Shown: positions 1-5,589 of the stretch, one piece after another | Position numbering within the stretch: position 1 is the stretch's first letter | Layout of the letters: each line of letters starts with the position of its first letter | DNA from: DASRSS01 sp035765515 | GTDB taxonomy: Bacteria > Actinomycetota > Actinomycetes > Mycobacteriales > Jatrophihabitantaceae | Assembly (NCBI GenBank): GCA_035765515.1 | Contig: DASTXN010000030.1 | Coordinates: 1 to 5,721, forward strand | DNA: 5,721 nucleotides | Direction of reading: 5' to 3' | Notes under the pieces: model-generated | Seen by the model: the letters and a program-made list of their open reading frames with translations, nothing else | Told to the model about the DNA's origin: nothing | The model's database searches: none | Translations under genes and position numbers: made by a program

Positions 1-513
1 GAGAGCGTGCAGAACGCGCTGTCCGGCGGGCTGTTCGAGCCGCAGACCACGCCCGAGCAGCAGGCCGCGCTGCGCCGCCTCGAGACGCTGCTCGCGCTCG
101 TCGAGGGCTGGGTGGACGCGGTCGTCGCCGCGGCCGCGGGCGAGCGCATGCCCGGCGCGGAGGCGCTGCGCGAGGCGTCCCGCCGTCGCCGCGCGACCGG
201 CGGGCCGGCCGAGCAGACGTTCGCCACCCTGGTCGGCCTGGAGCTGCGCCCGCGCCGGCTGCGCGAGGCGGCGGCGCTGTGGTGGGGCGTCACCAGTAAG
301 CACGGCATCGGTGGCCGCGACGCCCTGTGGGGGCACCCGGATCTGCTCCCGAGCGCCGACGACCTGGACGATCCGCTGGGCTTCGCGGACACGATGGGGG
401 CAGCGGACGAACTGCTCGCGCCGACCGATGAGCCGACCGAGCAGCAGGATGGGCAGCAGGACGGGCCCGGGGACGCAACCGACGAGCCGGATGCGGGAGG
501 GTCAACCGACTGA
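1..513 (+). CDS. DUF2342-family zinc-dependent metalloprotease, C-terminal part (5' end outside window)
   Basis: The reading frame is open from base 1, so the gene starts left of the window. The GTG at position 7 is an internal valine codon, not a start. The visible ~170 residues match my recollection of the C-terminus of the actinobacterial DUF2342 proteins (annotated as zinc-dependent metalloprotease or F420-associated hydrolase). Landmarks are the LETLLALVEGWVDAV helix, the RRRRATGGPAEQTFATLVGL stretch, the LRPRRLREAAALW helix, and the closing GHPDLLPSADDLDDPLGF motif. The zinc-binding HExxH lies upstream and cannot be checked. After the conserved end comes an acidic, low-complexity tail of about 45 residues rich in D, E, Q, G and P, probably disordered. 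The gene ends in TGA and overlaps the convergent metallopeptidase gene by 12 bp. The orthologue sits close to whiB7 in mycobacteria, as here. The substrate is unknown. Confidence 0.88.
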   Translation, partial: ESVQNALSGGLFEPQTTPEQQAALRRLETLLALVEGWVDAVVAAAAGERMPGAEALREASRRRRATGGPAEQTFATLVGLELRPRRLREAAALWWGVTSKHGIGGRDALWGHPDLLPSADDLDDPLGFADTMGAADELLAPTDEPTEQQDGQQDGPGDATDEPDAGGSTD

Positions 514-1113
514 GTCGGCCCGCACCTCACCGTCGATCCCGTCGACGTCGCCGTCCAGATCGTCCGCGAACGAGAGCCCGGCAGCCGCGCTCACGCCGTC
601 CAGGTAGCCGCGTGCCCGCTCGGTGCGCGGATAGCGGTCGACGAGCGCCCAGAACCGCGGCCCGTGCCCAGGCACGATCAGGTGGGCGAGTTCGTGCACC
701 AGCACGTAGTCCTGCACCCAGTCCGGCATCTGCTGAAGTCGCTCCGACATCCGGATCGTCGCGTCCGCAGGCGTGCAGGATGCCCAGCGACTGCTCATGG
801 ACCGAACCCAGCGCACGCTGGCAGGCCGCGCCCGCCCGTCCAGGTAGCGGGCGGACAGCTGCTCGGCGCGGCGGGCCAGCGCGAGGTCGGACGGCGCGCG
901 GCGCCGCCCCCGCGGACCCGTGCCGTCCAGCCGGGCGAGCATCGCGGCCACCCACTCCTGCTCCTGGGCGCGGGTGAACCGGGCCGGGATGAGGACCACG
1001 GTCCGGTCACCGTCGCGGTACGCCTGGACGGTACGGCGGCGGCGGGCGCTGCGGCGCACCTCAACCTTGCGACCGTCCGGACGATCGCTCTGCTGGTCCA
1101 CACTCTCGGGCAC
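502..1113 (-). CDS. YgjP-type (DUF45, M48-like) zinc metallopeptidase
   Basis: The protein has 203 residues and the layout of the YgjP/DUF45 family. An N-terminal beta-rich part (about 15-45, RRSARRRRTVQAYRDGDRTV) resembles the 'arithmetic of strands' seen before the catalytic domain in that family. A conserved SSRWASC segment sits at about 108-113, followed by TIRMSERL. The zinc site is HELAH at 140-144 with a third histidine at 150 (HELAHLIVPGHGPRFW), matching the family pattern HExxH-x5-H. No signal peptide or membrane segment is seen, so it is likely cytoplasmic. The C-terminal tail is acidic. The GTG start at 1113 is favoured because an in-frame TAG lies 9 nt upstream and no start codon lies between. 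No Shine-Dalgarno sequence is visible, but a TANNNT element sits 6 nt before the GTG, which suggests a leaderless message. It converges on the DUF2342 protease gene and diverges from the ThiF-like gene. The biological substrate is not known for this family. Confidence 0.92.
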   Translation of the reverse strand: MPESVDQQSDRPDGRKVEVRRSARRRRTVQAYRDGDRTVVLIPARFTRAQEQEWVAAMLARLDGTGPRGRRRAPSDLALARRAEQLSARYLDGRARPASVRWVRSMSSRWASCTPADATIRMSERLQQMPDWVQDYVLVHELAHLIVPGHGPRFWALVDRYPRTERARGYLDGVSAAAGLSFADDLDGDVDGIDGEVRADSVG

Positions 1114-1119
1114 GCCGCC

Positions 1120-1125
1120 ACGCTA
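1120..1125 (-). promoter_or_regulatory. Putative -10 element for leaderless transcription of the metallopeptidase gene
   Basis: On the minus strand TAGCGT (TANNNT consensus) lies 6 nt before the GTG start at 1113. This spacing places the transcription start at or next to the start codon, as is common for leaderless actinobacterial genes. No good -35 is seen at 17-18 bp. The nearest DnaA-like box (1146-1154) falls where a regulator could affect this promoter. The call is an inference from spacing only. Confidence 0.35.
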
Positions 1126-1189
1126 GCGCGCCGGGCCGACTGCGGCTGTCCACAAGATCCACAGCGCTATCCAGAAGTTATCCACAGCG

Positions 1190-1209
1190 TCATCCACAGA
1201 TGTGGACAT
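1190..1209. repeat. Inverted pair of DnaA-like boxes (left)
   Basis: TCATCCACA and, 2 bp on, TGTGGACAT face each other. The core TCCACA-ga-TGTGGA is a perfect 6-bp inverted repeat with a 2-bp spacer. It repeats the geometry of the pair at 1264-1283. It could be read as a dimer operator, but it also fits the DnaA-box array that it closes. Confidence 0.55.
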
Positions 1210-1263
1210 TCACTTCAGGGTTACGCATTCGCCCCGCCAGCGTTACCCGACGTTTGCGCGCAG

Positions 1264-1283
1264 TTGTCCACGCCTGTGGATAA
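1264..1283. repeat. Inverted pair of DnaA-like boxes (right)
   Basis: TTGTCCACG and the reverse complement of TTATCCACA are separated by 2 bp (cc), the same head-to-head spacing as the left pair. The right half is a perfect consensus DnaA box on the minus strand. The pair ends 37 bp before the ATG of the ThiF-like gene, so bound protein would overlap or adjoin that gene's promoter. Confidence 0.55.
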
Positions 1284-1320
1284 CGGTGGGAATAACGACA
1301 TTCGGTGCGAGAGTGACGTC

Positions 1321-2391
1321 ATGGCTGTGCGACGTGCTCCCACCCCCGACCGCATCCTGCATCCCGCGGCCCGAGCGCTCTGGCGTCCGGGCAGCGCGCT
1401 CCAGCTCGAGCTGGGTGGGCGGGCCGTGATCATCGAGGGCGACGCGGTGGATTCGGTGCGCCCGTTCATCGGCCACCGCCCCGAGCAGCCGGCGGGAACG
1501 GCCACGTCCGGGGGTGACGGTGTCGTACAGGCGCTGGCCGAGGCCGGCTACCTCTGGCCGTCCGACGATCCGGGGCCGCTCACGCCGTCCAGCCCGGACA
1601 CGCCGAACCCCCGGCTATCCCCACCCAGGCCCCAGCTGGCCGGGGAACTGCGTGCGATGACGGTGCGGCACGGCGAGCAGGCCGCCGAACTGCTCCACGC
1701 CCGTCGGCACGTCGCCGTGCTCGTGCAGGGCGAGAACCGGGCCGGTCCACTGGTCGCGTCCCTGCTGGCCGCGGCCGGTGTGGGACAGGTGTACCTGCCG
1801 GACGCCAAGCCGGTTCGGATGCATCAGAGCCTGCCCGGCGGGATCGGCCCGCAGGACGAGGGCCGGTCGTTCAGCGCCGCCGCCGCAGCGGCCGTGCACC
1901 GCGCGGCGCCGGACGCGAACGTGCGGCATCCGCCGGCCCACGAGGCGCCCGACCTGGTGGTGCTCGCGTACGACGAGCCGATCGACCCGGACCACCGCGC
2001 GGCGCTACACGCGCACGGGCACGCGCACCTGCCGGTCCGGCTCGCGCCCGATCACGGGGTGGTCGGCCCGCTGGTGGTCCCGGGCCTGACCAGTTGCCTG
2101 CGCTGCGCCGACCTGCACCGCCTCGACCGCGACCCGGCGTGGACGGCGCTGGCCGTCCAGCTGAGCACTCCGCCGCGTACCGGCTCGGCGTCCCCGGTCA
2201 CGCTCGCGGCCACCCTGGCGGCCGTCGCCGCCGGCCAGGCGCTGGCCTACCTGGACGGTGAACAGCCGGCCACGATCGACGGCACGATCGAGCAGCACCT
2301 GCCCGACTGGCGGCTGCGGCGGCGCAGCTGGCCGGCGCATCCGGACTGTGACTGCTGCCGCGACCCGGCGTTCGGCAGAATGGAGCGGTGA
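1321..2391 (+). CDS. TOMM leader-peptide-binding / ThiF-like (E1-like) protein
   Basis: The 356-residue protein resembles the actinobacterial 'TOMM precursor leader peptide-binding protein' group, which is related to the ThiF/E1-like part of azoline cyclodehydratases. Residues 1-80 form a winged-helix-like front (the HPAARALWRPG opening is typical), in the place where such proteins bind leader peptides. A Pro-rich linker at about 82-105 follows. Residues 131-161 form a Rossmann-like strand-loop-helix with a degenerate glycine loop (QGENRAG) ending in LPD. Cysteines at 259 and 262 (CLRC, then ADLHRLDRDPAW) and 343, 345 and 346 (CDCC) form the usual structural zinc site. The altered loop suggests it may not adenylate a substrate. 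The frame is open far upstream, but homology and the weak GAGAG before ATG 1321 (7-nt spacer) favour this start. It overlaps the kinase gene by GTGA. No precursor peptide or YcaO enzyme is in the window, so the partner is unknown. Confidence 0.82.
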   Translation: MAVRRAPTPDRILHPAARALWRPGSALQLELGGRAVIIEGDAVDSVRPFIGHRPEQPAGTATSGGDGVVQALAEAGYLWPSDDPGPLTPSSPDTPNPRLSPPRPQLAGELRAMTVRHGEQAAELLHARRHVAVLVQGENRAGPLVASLLAAAGVGQVYLPDAKPVRMHQSLPGGIGPQDEGRSFSAAAAAAVHRAAPDANVRHPPAHEAPDLVVLAYDEPIDPDHRAALHAHGHAHLPVRLAPDHGVVGPLVVPGLTSCLRCADLHRLDRDPAWTALAVQLSTPPRTGSASPVTLAATLAAVAAGQALAYLDGEQPATIDGTIEQHLPDWRLRRRSWPAHPDCDCCRDPAFGRMER

Positions 2392-3698
2392 GCGATATCC
2401 CGCAGCGGCGCGTGGCCCGGACCGCACGGCTGGCCTCGCTGCCGCTGGGGGTCGCCGGGCGAGCCACGATCGGGCTCGGCCGCCGCATGACCGGCCGGTC
2501 CGCCGAGGACATCACCGCCGACCTGCAGGCGCGCACCGCCGAGCAGCTGTTCACTGTCCTGGGCGAGCTCAAGGGCGGCGCGATGAAGCTCGGCCAGGCA
2601 CTGTCGGTGTTCGAGGCCGCGCTGCCCGAGGAGTCGGCAGCGCCCTACCGGGAGGCGCTCACCAAGCTGCAGGAGGCCGCCCCGCCGATGCCGGCCGCGA
2701 CCGTGCACCAGGTGCTGGACGAGCAGTTCGGGCGCAGCTGGCCGGATCGGTTCTCCTCCTTCGACGACGTCCCGGCCGCGGCCGCGAGCATCGGCCAGGT
2801 GCACAAGGCCGTCTGGTCGGACGGGCGCGAAGTCGCCGTCAAGCTGCAGTACCCCGGGGCCGGCCCGGCGCTGCTTGCGGACTTCACCCAGCTGTCCCGG
2901 CTGGCGTGGCTGTTCGCGCGGCTCTCCCCCGGCCTGGAGGTCAAGCCACTGCTGGCCGAGCTCAAGGAACGCGTCCTGGAGGAGCTGGACTACACGCTGG
3001 AGGCGCAATCCCAGCGCGCGTTCGCGGCCGCCTACGCCGGCGATCCGGACATCGTGATCCCGCGCGTGGTCGCGAGCGCACCCAAGGCGGTCGTCACCGA
3101 GTGGCTGGACGGCACTCCGCTGTCGCGGATCATCGCCGCCGGCACGCAGGACGAGCGCGACCACGCCGGCAGCCTGCTCGCGCTGCTGCACTACTCGGCG
3201 CCCGAGCGCGCCGGGCTGCTGCACGCCGATCCGCACCCCGGCAACTTCCGCATCACCGCCGACGGCCGGCTCGGCGTCGTCGACTTCGGCGCGGTGGCCC
3301 GGCTGCCGGACGGCTCCCCCGAGCCGCTGGGCCGGCTGACCCGGCTGGCGCTGGACGGCGACGGCGACGCGCTGGTCACGATGATGCGTGAGCTGGGCTT
3401 CATCCGTCCCGGGGTCGACCTCGCCCCGGAGGCGGTGATGGACTACTTCGGCCCGGTGCTGGACCCGCTGCGCAGCGACACGTTCACCTTCTCGCGCGAG
3501 TGGATGCGCCAGCAGGCCGCCCGCATCGGTGACCCGCGCAGCGAGGAGGCCAAGGTCGGCCGCATGTTCAACCTGCCACCGACCTACCTGCTGATCCACC
3601 GCGTCACGATCGGCTCGATCGGCATCCTGTGCCAGCTGGGAGCGACAGCCGCGTTCCGCCCGCTCGCCGAGCGCTGGCAGAAGGGTTTCGCGTCGTGA
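2388..3698 (+). CDS. ABC1/AarF/UbiB-family atypical protein kinase
   Basis: This 436-residue protein carries the full ABC1 (UbiB/ADCK) signature. The family-specific KxGQ motif is at 67-70 (KLGQALS), the Ala-rich nucleotide loop at 131-137 (AAASIGQ), the VAVK lysine at 152, the ExD motif at 199-201 (ELDYTLEAQ), the catalytic loop HADPHPGN at 279-286 and DFG at 299-301. All key residues are intact. The family binds ATP and acts as an ATPase or kinase in quinone biosynthesis and related lipid processes. No clear membrane span is seen. The GTG start overlaps the upstream stop as GTGA, so translation is probably coupled; GGAG sits only 2 nt before the start. The opening MSDIPQRRVARTARLASLPLG fits the actinobacterial subgroup. 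In mycobacteria the whiB7-adjacent member (Rv3197) has been reported as a macrolide-binding ATPase. A similar role here is inference. Confidence 0.94.
   Translation: MSDIPQRRVARTARLASLPLGVAGRATIGLGRRMTGRSAEDITADLQARTAEQLFTVLGELKGGAMKLGQALSVFEAALPEESAAPYREALTKLQEAAPPMPAATVHQVLDEQFGRSWPDRFSSFDDVPAAAASIGQVHKAVWSDGREVAVKLQYPGAGPALLADFTQLSRLAWLFARLSPGLEVKPLLAELKERVLEELDYTLEAQSQRAFAAAYAGDPDIVIPRVVASAPKAVVTEWLDGTPLSRIIAAGTQDERDHAGSLLALLHYSAPERAGLLHADPHPGNFRITADGRLGVVDFGAVARLPDGSPEPLGRLTRLALDGDGDALVTMMRELGFIRPGVDLAPEAVMDYFGPVLDPLRSDTFTFSREWMRQQAARIGDPRSEEAKVGRMFNLPPTYLLIHRVTIGSIGILCQLGATAAFRPLAERWQKGFAS
3681..3685 (+). promoter_or_regulatory. Ribosome binding site for the iron-dependent dehydrogenase
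   Basis: AAGGG lies 9 nt before the GTG at 3695, inside the last codons of the kinase gene. It supports the start at 3695 over the in-frame GTG at 3629, which would put 70 bp of overlap on the kinase gene and add residues unlike the family. Confidence 0.6.
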
Positions 3699-4963
3699 AC
3701 GAATCGGTCTTCACCTACGGCGCGCCCGCGCTGAAGTTCGGCGACGGCGCGTCGGACGAGCTCGGCTACGACCTCGCGCAGTTGGGCGCCACGCGCGCGC
3801 TGGTGATCACCGATCCGGGCGTGGCTGCCAGTGGTCTGGCCGAGCGCGTCGCCGGGCAGATGTCCCGCTTCGGAGTGCAGGCCGCGGTGTTCGACGGCGT
3901 GCACGTCGAGCCCACGGACGCGAGCATGCAGGCCGCGATCGACTGGGCGCGCGCCAACGGCCCGTTCGACGCGTTCGTGGCCGTCGGCGGCGGGTCGAGC
4001 ATCGACACGGCCAAGGCGGTGAACCTGCTGCTGACCAACCCGGGCGAGCTGATGGACTACGTCAACGCGCCGGTCGGCGGGGGGCTCGCGCCGGTCAACC
4101 CGCTGCGCCCGCTGGTCGCGGTGCCGACGACTACAGGCACCGGCGCGGAGAGCACCACGATCTGCGTGATGGACGTGCTGGCGCAGCGGGTCAAGACCGG
4201 GATCAGCCACCAGCGGCTGCGCCCGACGCTCGCAGTGGTCGACCCGCTGCTGACCGTCACCCAACCGGCCGGCGTGACCGCGTCCGCCGGCATGGACATC
4301 CTGTGTCACGCGCTGGAGAGCTACACCGCCGCGCCGTACACGTCCAAGGAGCGCAAGCAACCCGAGCAGCGCGTGCCGTACTGCGGCTCGAACCCGATCT
4401 CGGACATGTGGTCGGAGAAGGCGCTGTCCCTGCTGGCCACGCACTTCCGGCGCGCGGTGAGCAACGGCGACGACCTGGACGCACGGCGCGGGATGGCGAT
4501 GGCGGCGACGTTCGCCGGGCTCGGCTTCGGCAACGCCGGCGTGCACATCCCGCACGCCAACGCGTACCCGATCGCCGGGCAGGTGCGCGACTTCCACCCG
4601 GCCGGCTACCCGGCCGACGAGCCGATGGTGCCGCACGGGATGGCGGTCTCGCTGACCGCGCCCGAGGCGTTCCGGTTCACCTTCGAGGCCGCCCCGCAGC
4701 GGCACCGGCGAGCGGCCGAACTGCTCGCACCGGGCACCGCCGTGCCGAACGACGACGCGTCCTTCTTGCCTGACGTCCTGATCCGGTTGATGCGCGACAT
4801 CGAGCTGCCGGCGGGGGTCGGCGCGGTCGGATTCACCGACGCAGATGTGGACGATCTGGTCGAAGGCGCCCTGAAACAGCAGCGGCTGCTGGCCACCGCG
4901 CCCCGCCCGGTGACGGCCGAGGACATCAGCGGCATCTTCCACCGGGCGATGTCATTGTGGTGA
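3695..4963 (+). CDS. Iron-containing alcohol dehydrogenase, hydroxyacid-oxoacid transhydrogenase (ADHFE1) type
   Basis: The 422-residue product is a group III iron-dependent dehydrogenase. The NAD-binding half has GGGSSIDTAK at 98-107 and TTTGTGAE at 145-152. The metal site is readable as D201 and H205 (GMDILCHALES), H284 (GNAGVHIPH) and H314 (VPHGM). The segments ESYTAAPYTS (208-217) and YCGSNPISDMWSEKAL (229-244) are what I associate with the hydroxyacid-oxoacid transhydrogenase subfamily. In animals that enzyme moves reducing equivalents from 4-hydroxybutyrate to 2-oxoglutarate, giving D-2-hydroxyglutarate and succinic semialdehyde. The bacterial substrate may differ, so the exact reaction is uncertain. 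The start GTG overlaps the kinase stop as GTGA, making it the third gene of a coupled trio. It is cytoplasmic, with no signal peptide. Its pairing with an ABC1 kinase and whiB7 hints at a redox link, which is inference. Confidence 0.9.
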   Translation: MNESVFTYGAPALKFGDGASDELGYDLAQLGATRALVITDPGVAASGLAERVAGQMSRFGVQAAVFDGVHVEPTDASMQAAIDWARANGPFDAFVAVGGGSSIDTAKAVNLLLTNPGELMDYVNAPVGGGLAPVNPLRPLVAVPTTTGTGAESTTICVMDVLAQRVKTGISHQRLRPTLAVVDPLLTVTQPAGVTASAGMDILCHALESYTAAPYTSKERKQPEQRVPYCGSNPISDMWSEKALSLLATHFRRAVSNGDDLDARRGMAMAATFAGLGFGNAGVHIPHANAYPIAGQVRDFHPAGYPADEPMVPHGMAVSLTAPEAFRFTFEAAPQRHRRAAELLAPGTAVPNDDASFLPDVLIRLMRDIELPAGVGAVGFTDADVDDLVEGALKQQRLLATAPRPVTAEDISGIFHRAMSLW

Positions 4964-5026
4964 TCCGCTGAGAACTTGCCGCAAACTTCGTGGCTCCGAA
5001 CCGCGCAGGAATGCCCTCGGCGTGCC

Positions 5027-5032
5027 GACAAT
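5027..5032 (+). promoter_or_regulatory. Putative -10 element for the zinc-ribbon gene (leaderless)
   Basis: GACAAT (4 of 6 to TATAAT) ends 6 nt before the GTG at 5039, and no purine-rich ribosome binding site is present. This is the same geometry as at the metallopeptidase gene. No convincing -35 is seen. The 75-bp gap 4964-5038 after the dehydrogenase holds nothing else that I recognise. Confidence 0.3.
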
Positions 5033-5038
5033 CTAGAC

Positions 5039-5224
5039 GTGGACGAGACATGCACCCTGTGCGGGCGAGTGGCTGACGCGCTGCGCGACGGCGACCCGCC
5101 CCTGGGCTGGTGCGTCGACCGGGTCGAGGCGCGCGGTGGCGAACGCACCCGGTGGGTGTGCCCGGACTGCACGCGCAGCCACGTGCGCGCGATCGAGGCC
5201 AAGCTCGAACAAGCCTGGTGGTAA
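5039..5224 (+). CDS. Small four-cysteine zinc-ribbon protein, function unknown
   Basis: This 61-residue protein has two CxxC knuckles, C5-C8 (CTLCGR) and C41-C44 (CPDCTRSH), enough for one zinc ion, plus an extra C25. Between them is a PLGW...RTRWVCPDC segment, and a charged helix ends in RAIEAKLEQAWW. I recall similar short proteins (CxLCG...PLxW...C..C.RxxxRxxExKLD..WW) in many actinobacteria, but no function is assigned. The start was chosen at GTG 5039, because homologues begin a few residues before the first CxxC. The in-frame ATG at 4976 would add 21 residues (SWLRTAQECPRR...) with no family support. It is not coupled to the dehydrogenase and probably has its own promoter. It could bind nucleic acid or a protein partner. 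The gene is confident; the role is not. Confidence 0.78.
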   Translation: MDETCTLCGRVADALRDGDPPLGWCVDRVEARGGERTRWVCPDCTRSHVRAIEAKLEQAWW

Positions 5225-5362
5225 CTAGACAGCAATGGCACCGACTGTAAGTCCAGGTGCCCGCGCAGGCGACGAAGGAGCCGAGCAATAGGCATGGCCC
5301 CGCCGGACCGACGGATCCGGCGGGGCCACTGTTCGTCAGGGGTCACCTGACCTCGGGTTGGA
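5225..5362. other. Intergenic region between two convergent genes
   Basis: The 138 bp between the zinc-ribbon stop and the unknown leftward gene holds only the hairpin at 5295-5328. An ATG at 5294 opens an 18-codon frame through the hairpin, which I do not regard as a gene. Confidence 0.6.
5295..5328. terminator. Perfect 13-bp hairpin, likely bidirectional terminator
   Basis: TGGCCCCGCCGGA (5295-5307) and TCCGGCGGGGCCA (5316-5328) are exact reverse complements around an 8-nt loop (ccgacgga). No T-run follows on either strand, which is common for actinobacterial hairpin terminators. It lies 70 bp after the zinc-ribbon stop and 34 bp after the stop of the leftward small gene, so it can serve both convergent transcripts. 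Confidence 0.75.
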
Positions 5363-5545
5363 CTAGGGCTGTACCAGCGCCTGGCTGGCGCGCTGGGTGT
5401 GGCGGGTCGCCGCTACCCGGGCGCGTTCGGCCAGGTATTGCCAGAACTGGGCGGAGGCCAACTCCGCCGACAGGCGCGACTGGCGCGCCTGGTGCTCGCG
5501 CTGGCGCATATGCTCGCGCGCCAGCGCTTCTTGCATGACATACAT
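5363..5545 (-). CDS. Small basic helical protein downstream of whiB7, function unknown
   Basis: The 60-residue product (opening MYVMQEALAREHMRQREHQ) is Arg, Gln and Ala rich, has no cysteine, and looks like one or two amphipathic helices with no membrane span. Similar short proteins beginning MYxMxEALAR and rich in R, A and W occur in actinobacteria as I recall, but none has a function I know. The start at 5545 is favoured by a perfect AGGAG 7 nt upstream and by the MYVMQEALAR opening. A longer 75-residue form could begin at ATG 5590, whose A is shared with the whiB7 stop (TGATG). Either form is read in the whiB7 transcript unit, so it is probably induced with whiB7. Stop is TAG, followed by the hairpin at 5295-5328. 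It might bind RNA or the ribosome, but that is only a guess from its charge. Confidence 0.72.
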   Translation of the reverse strand: MYVMQEALAREHMRQREHQARQSRLSAELASAQFWQYLAERARVAATRHTQRASQALVQP

Positions 5546-5552
5546 CTGCGAA

Positions 5553-5557
5553 CTCCT
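5553..5557 (-). promoter_or_regulatory. Strong ribosome binding site for the small gene after whiB7
   Basis: On the minus strand AGGAG sits 7 nt before ATG 5545, the best Shine-Dalgarno match in the window. It decides the 60-residue start over the coupled ATG at 5590 and shows the small protein is translated independently of whiB7. Confidence 0.75.
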
Positions 5558-5589
5558 GTTGGTCTTGTAACCGGTGACGGCGCTGGACA

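Larger units (their letters stand above)
1146..1283. promoter_or_regulatory. DnaA-box cluster in the divergent intergenic region
   Basis: Eight 9-mers resembling the DnaA box (TTATCCACA, or TTGTCCACA in many actinobacteria) lie in 138 bp. Plus-strand sites are CTGTCCACA 1146-1154, AGATCCACA 1155-1163, CTATCCAGA 1167-1175, TTATCCACA 1178-1186 (perfect), TCATCCACA 1190-1198 and TTGTCCACG 1264-1272. Minus-strand sites are ATGTCCACA 1201-1209 and TTATCCACA 1275-1283 (perfect). Most are one mismatch from consensus; 1155 and 1167 have two. A further TGGTCCACA lies at 1094-1102 inside the metallopeptidase start region. Box starts from 1155 to 1201 step by 12, 11, 12 and 11 bp, and the last pair also steps by 11, so the sites lie on roughly one face of the helix. 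No dnaA or dnaN gene is in view and no long AT-rich unwinding element is seen, so an extra-oriC DnaA-binding or titration site fits better than oriC. DnaA control of one or both divergent promoters is also possible. Confidence 0.7.

Noticed and set aside
1146..1283. Chromosomal replication origin
   Set aside because: Boxes are present, but no dnaA, dnaN, rpmH or gyrB gene and no long AT-rich unwinding stretch is in view. Actinobacterial oriC normally lies between dnaA and dnaN.
1288..1315. SigR-like promoter (GGGAAT, then GT 19 bp on) before the ThiF-like gene
   Set aside because: The -10 half is only GTG at non-ideal spacing, so the match is too weak to call.
664..1320. Upstream extension of the ThiF-like frame
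   Set aside because: The frame is open to 664, but this part is antisense to the metallopeptidase and crosses the DnaA-box region. The product lacks family similarity before ATG 1321.
1401..1414. 14-bp perfect palindrome CCAGCTCGAGCTGG
   Set aside because: It lies inside the ThiF-like coding region and is explained by codons for a Leu-Gln-Leu-Glu-Leu stretch. No partner copy is seen.
2324..2745. Repeated 14-mer GCGCAGCTGGCCGG in two neighbouring genes
   Set aside because: Both copies encode an R-S-W-P stretch in unrelated proteins. In such GC-rich DNA this is likely chance.
2247..3599. Long minus-strand open frame of 450 codons antisense to the kinase gene
   Set aside because: It is a GC-rich shadow frame. 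The plus strand has all ABC1 kinase motifs, while this frame gives an Arg/Gly/Gln-rich product with no recognisable domain.
3584..4942. Long minus-strand open frame of 452 codons antisense to the dehydrogenase gene
   Set aside because: It mirrors the coding frame of the iron dehydrogenase and encodes a low-complexity Arg/His/Val-rich product. Its existence follows from third-position GC bias.
5294..5350. 18-codon frame starting at ATG 5294 with GGAG upstream
   Set aside because: It runs through the terminator hairpin, the spacing to GGAG is long (13 nt), and the product is Arg-rich by base composition.
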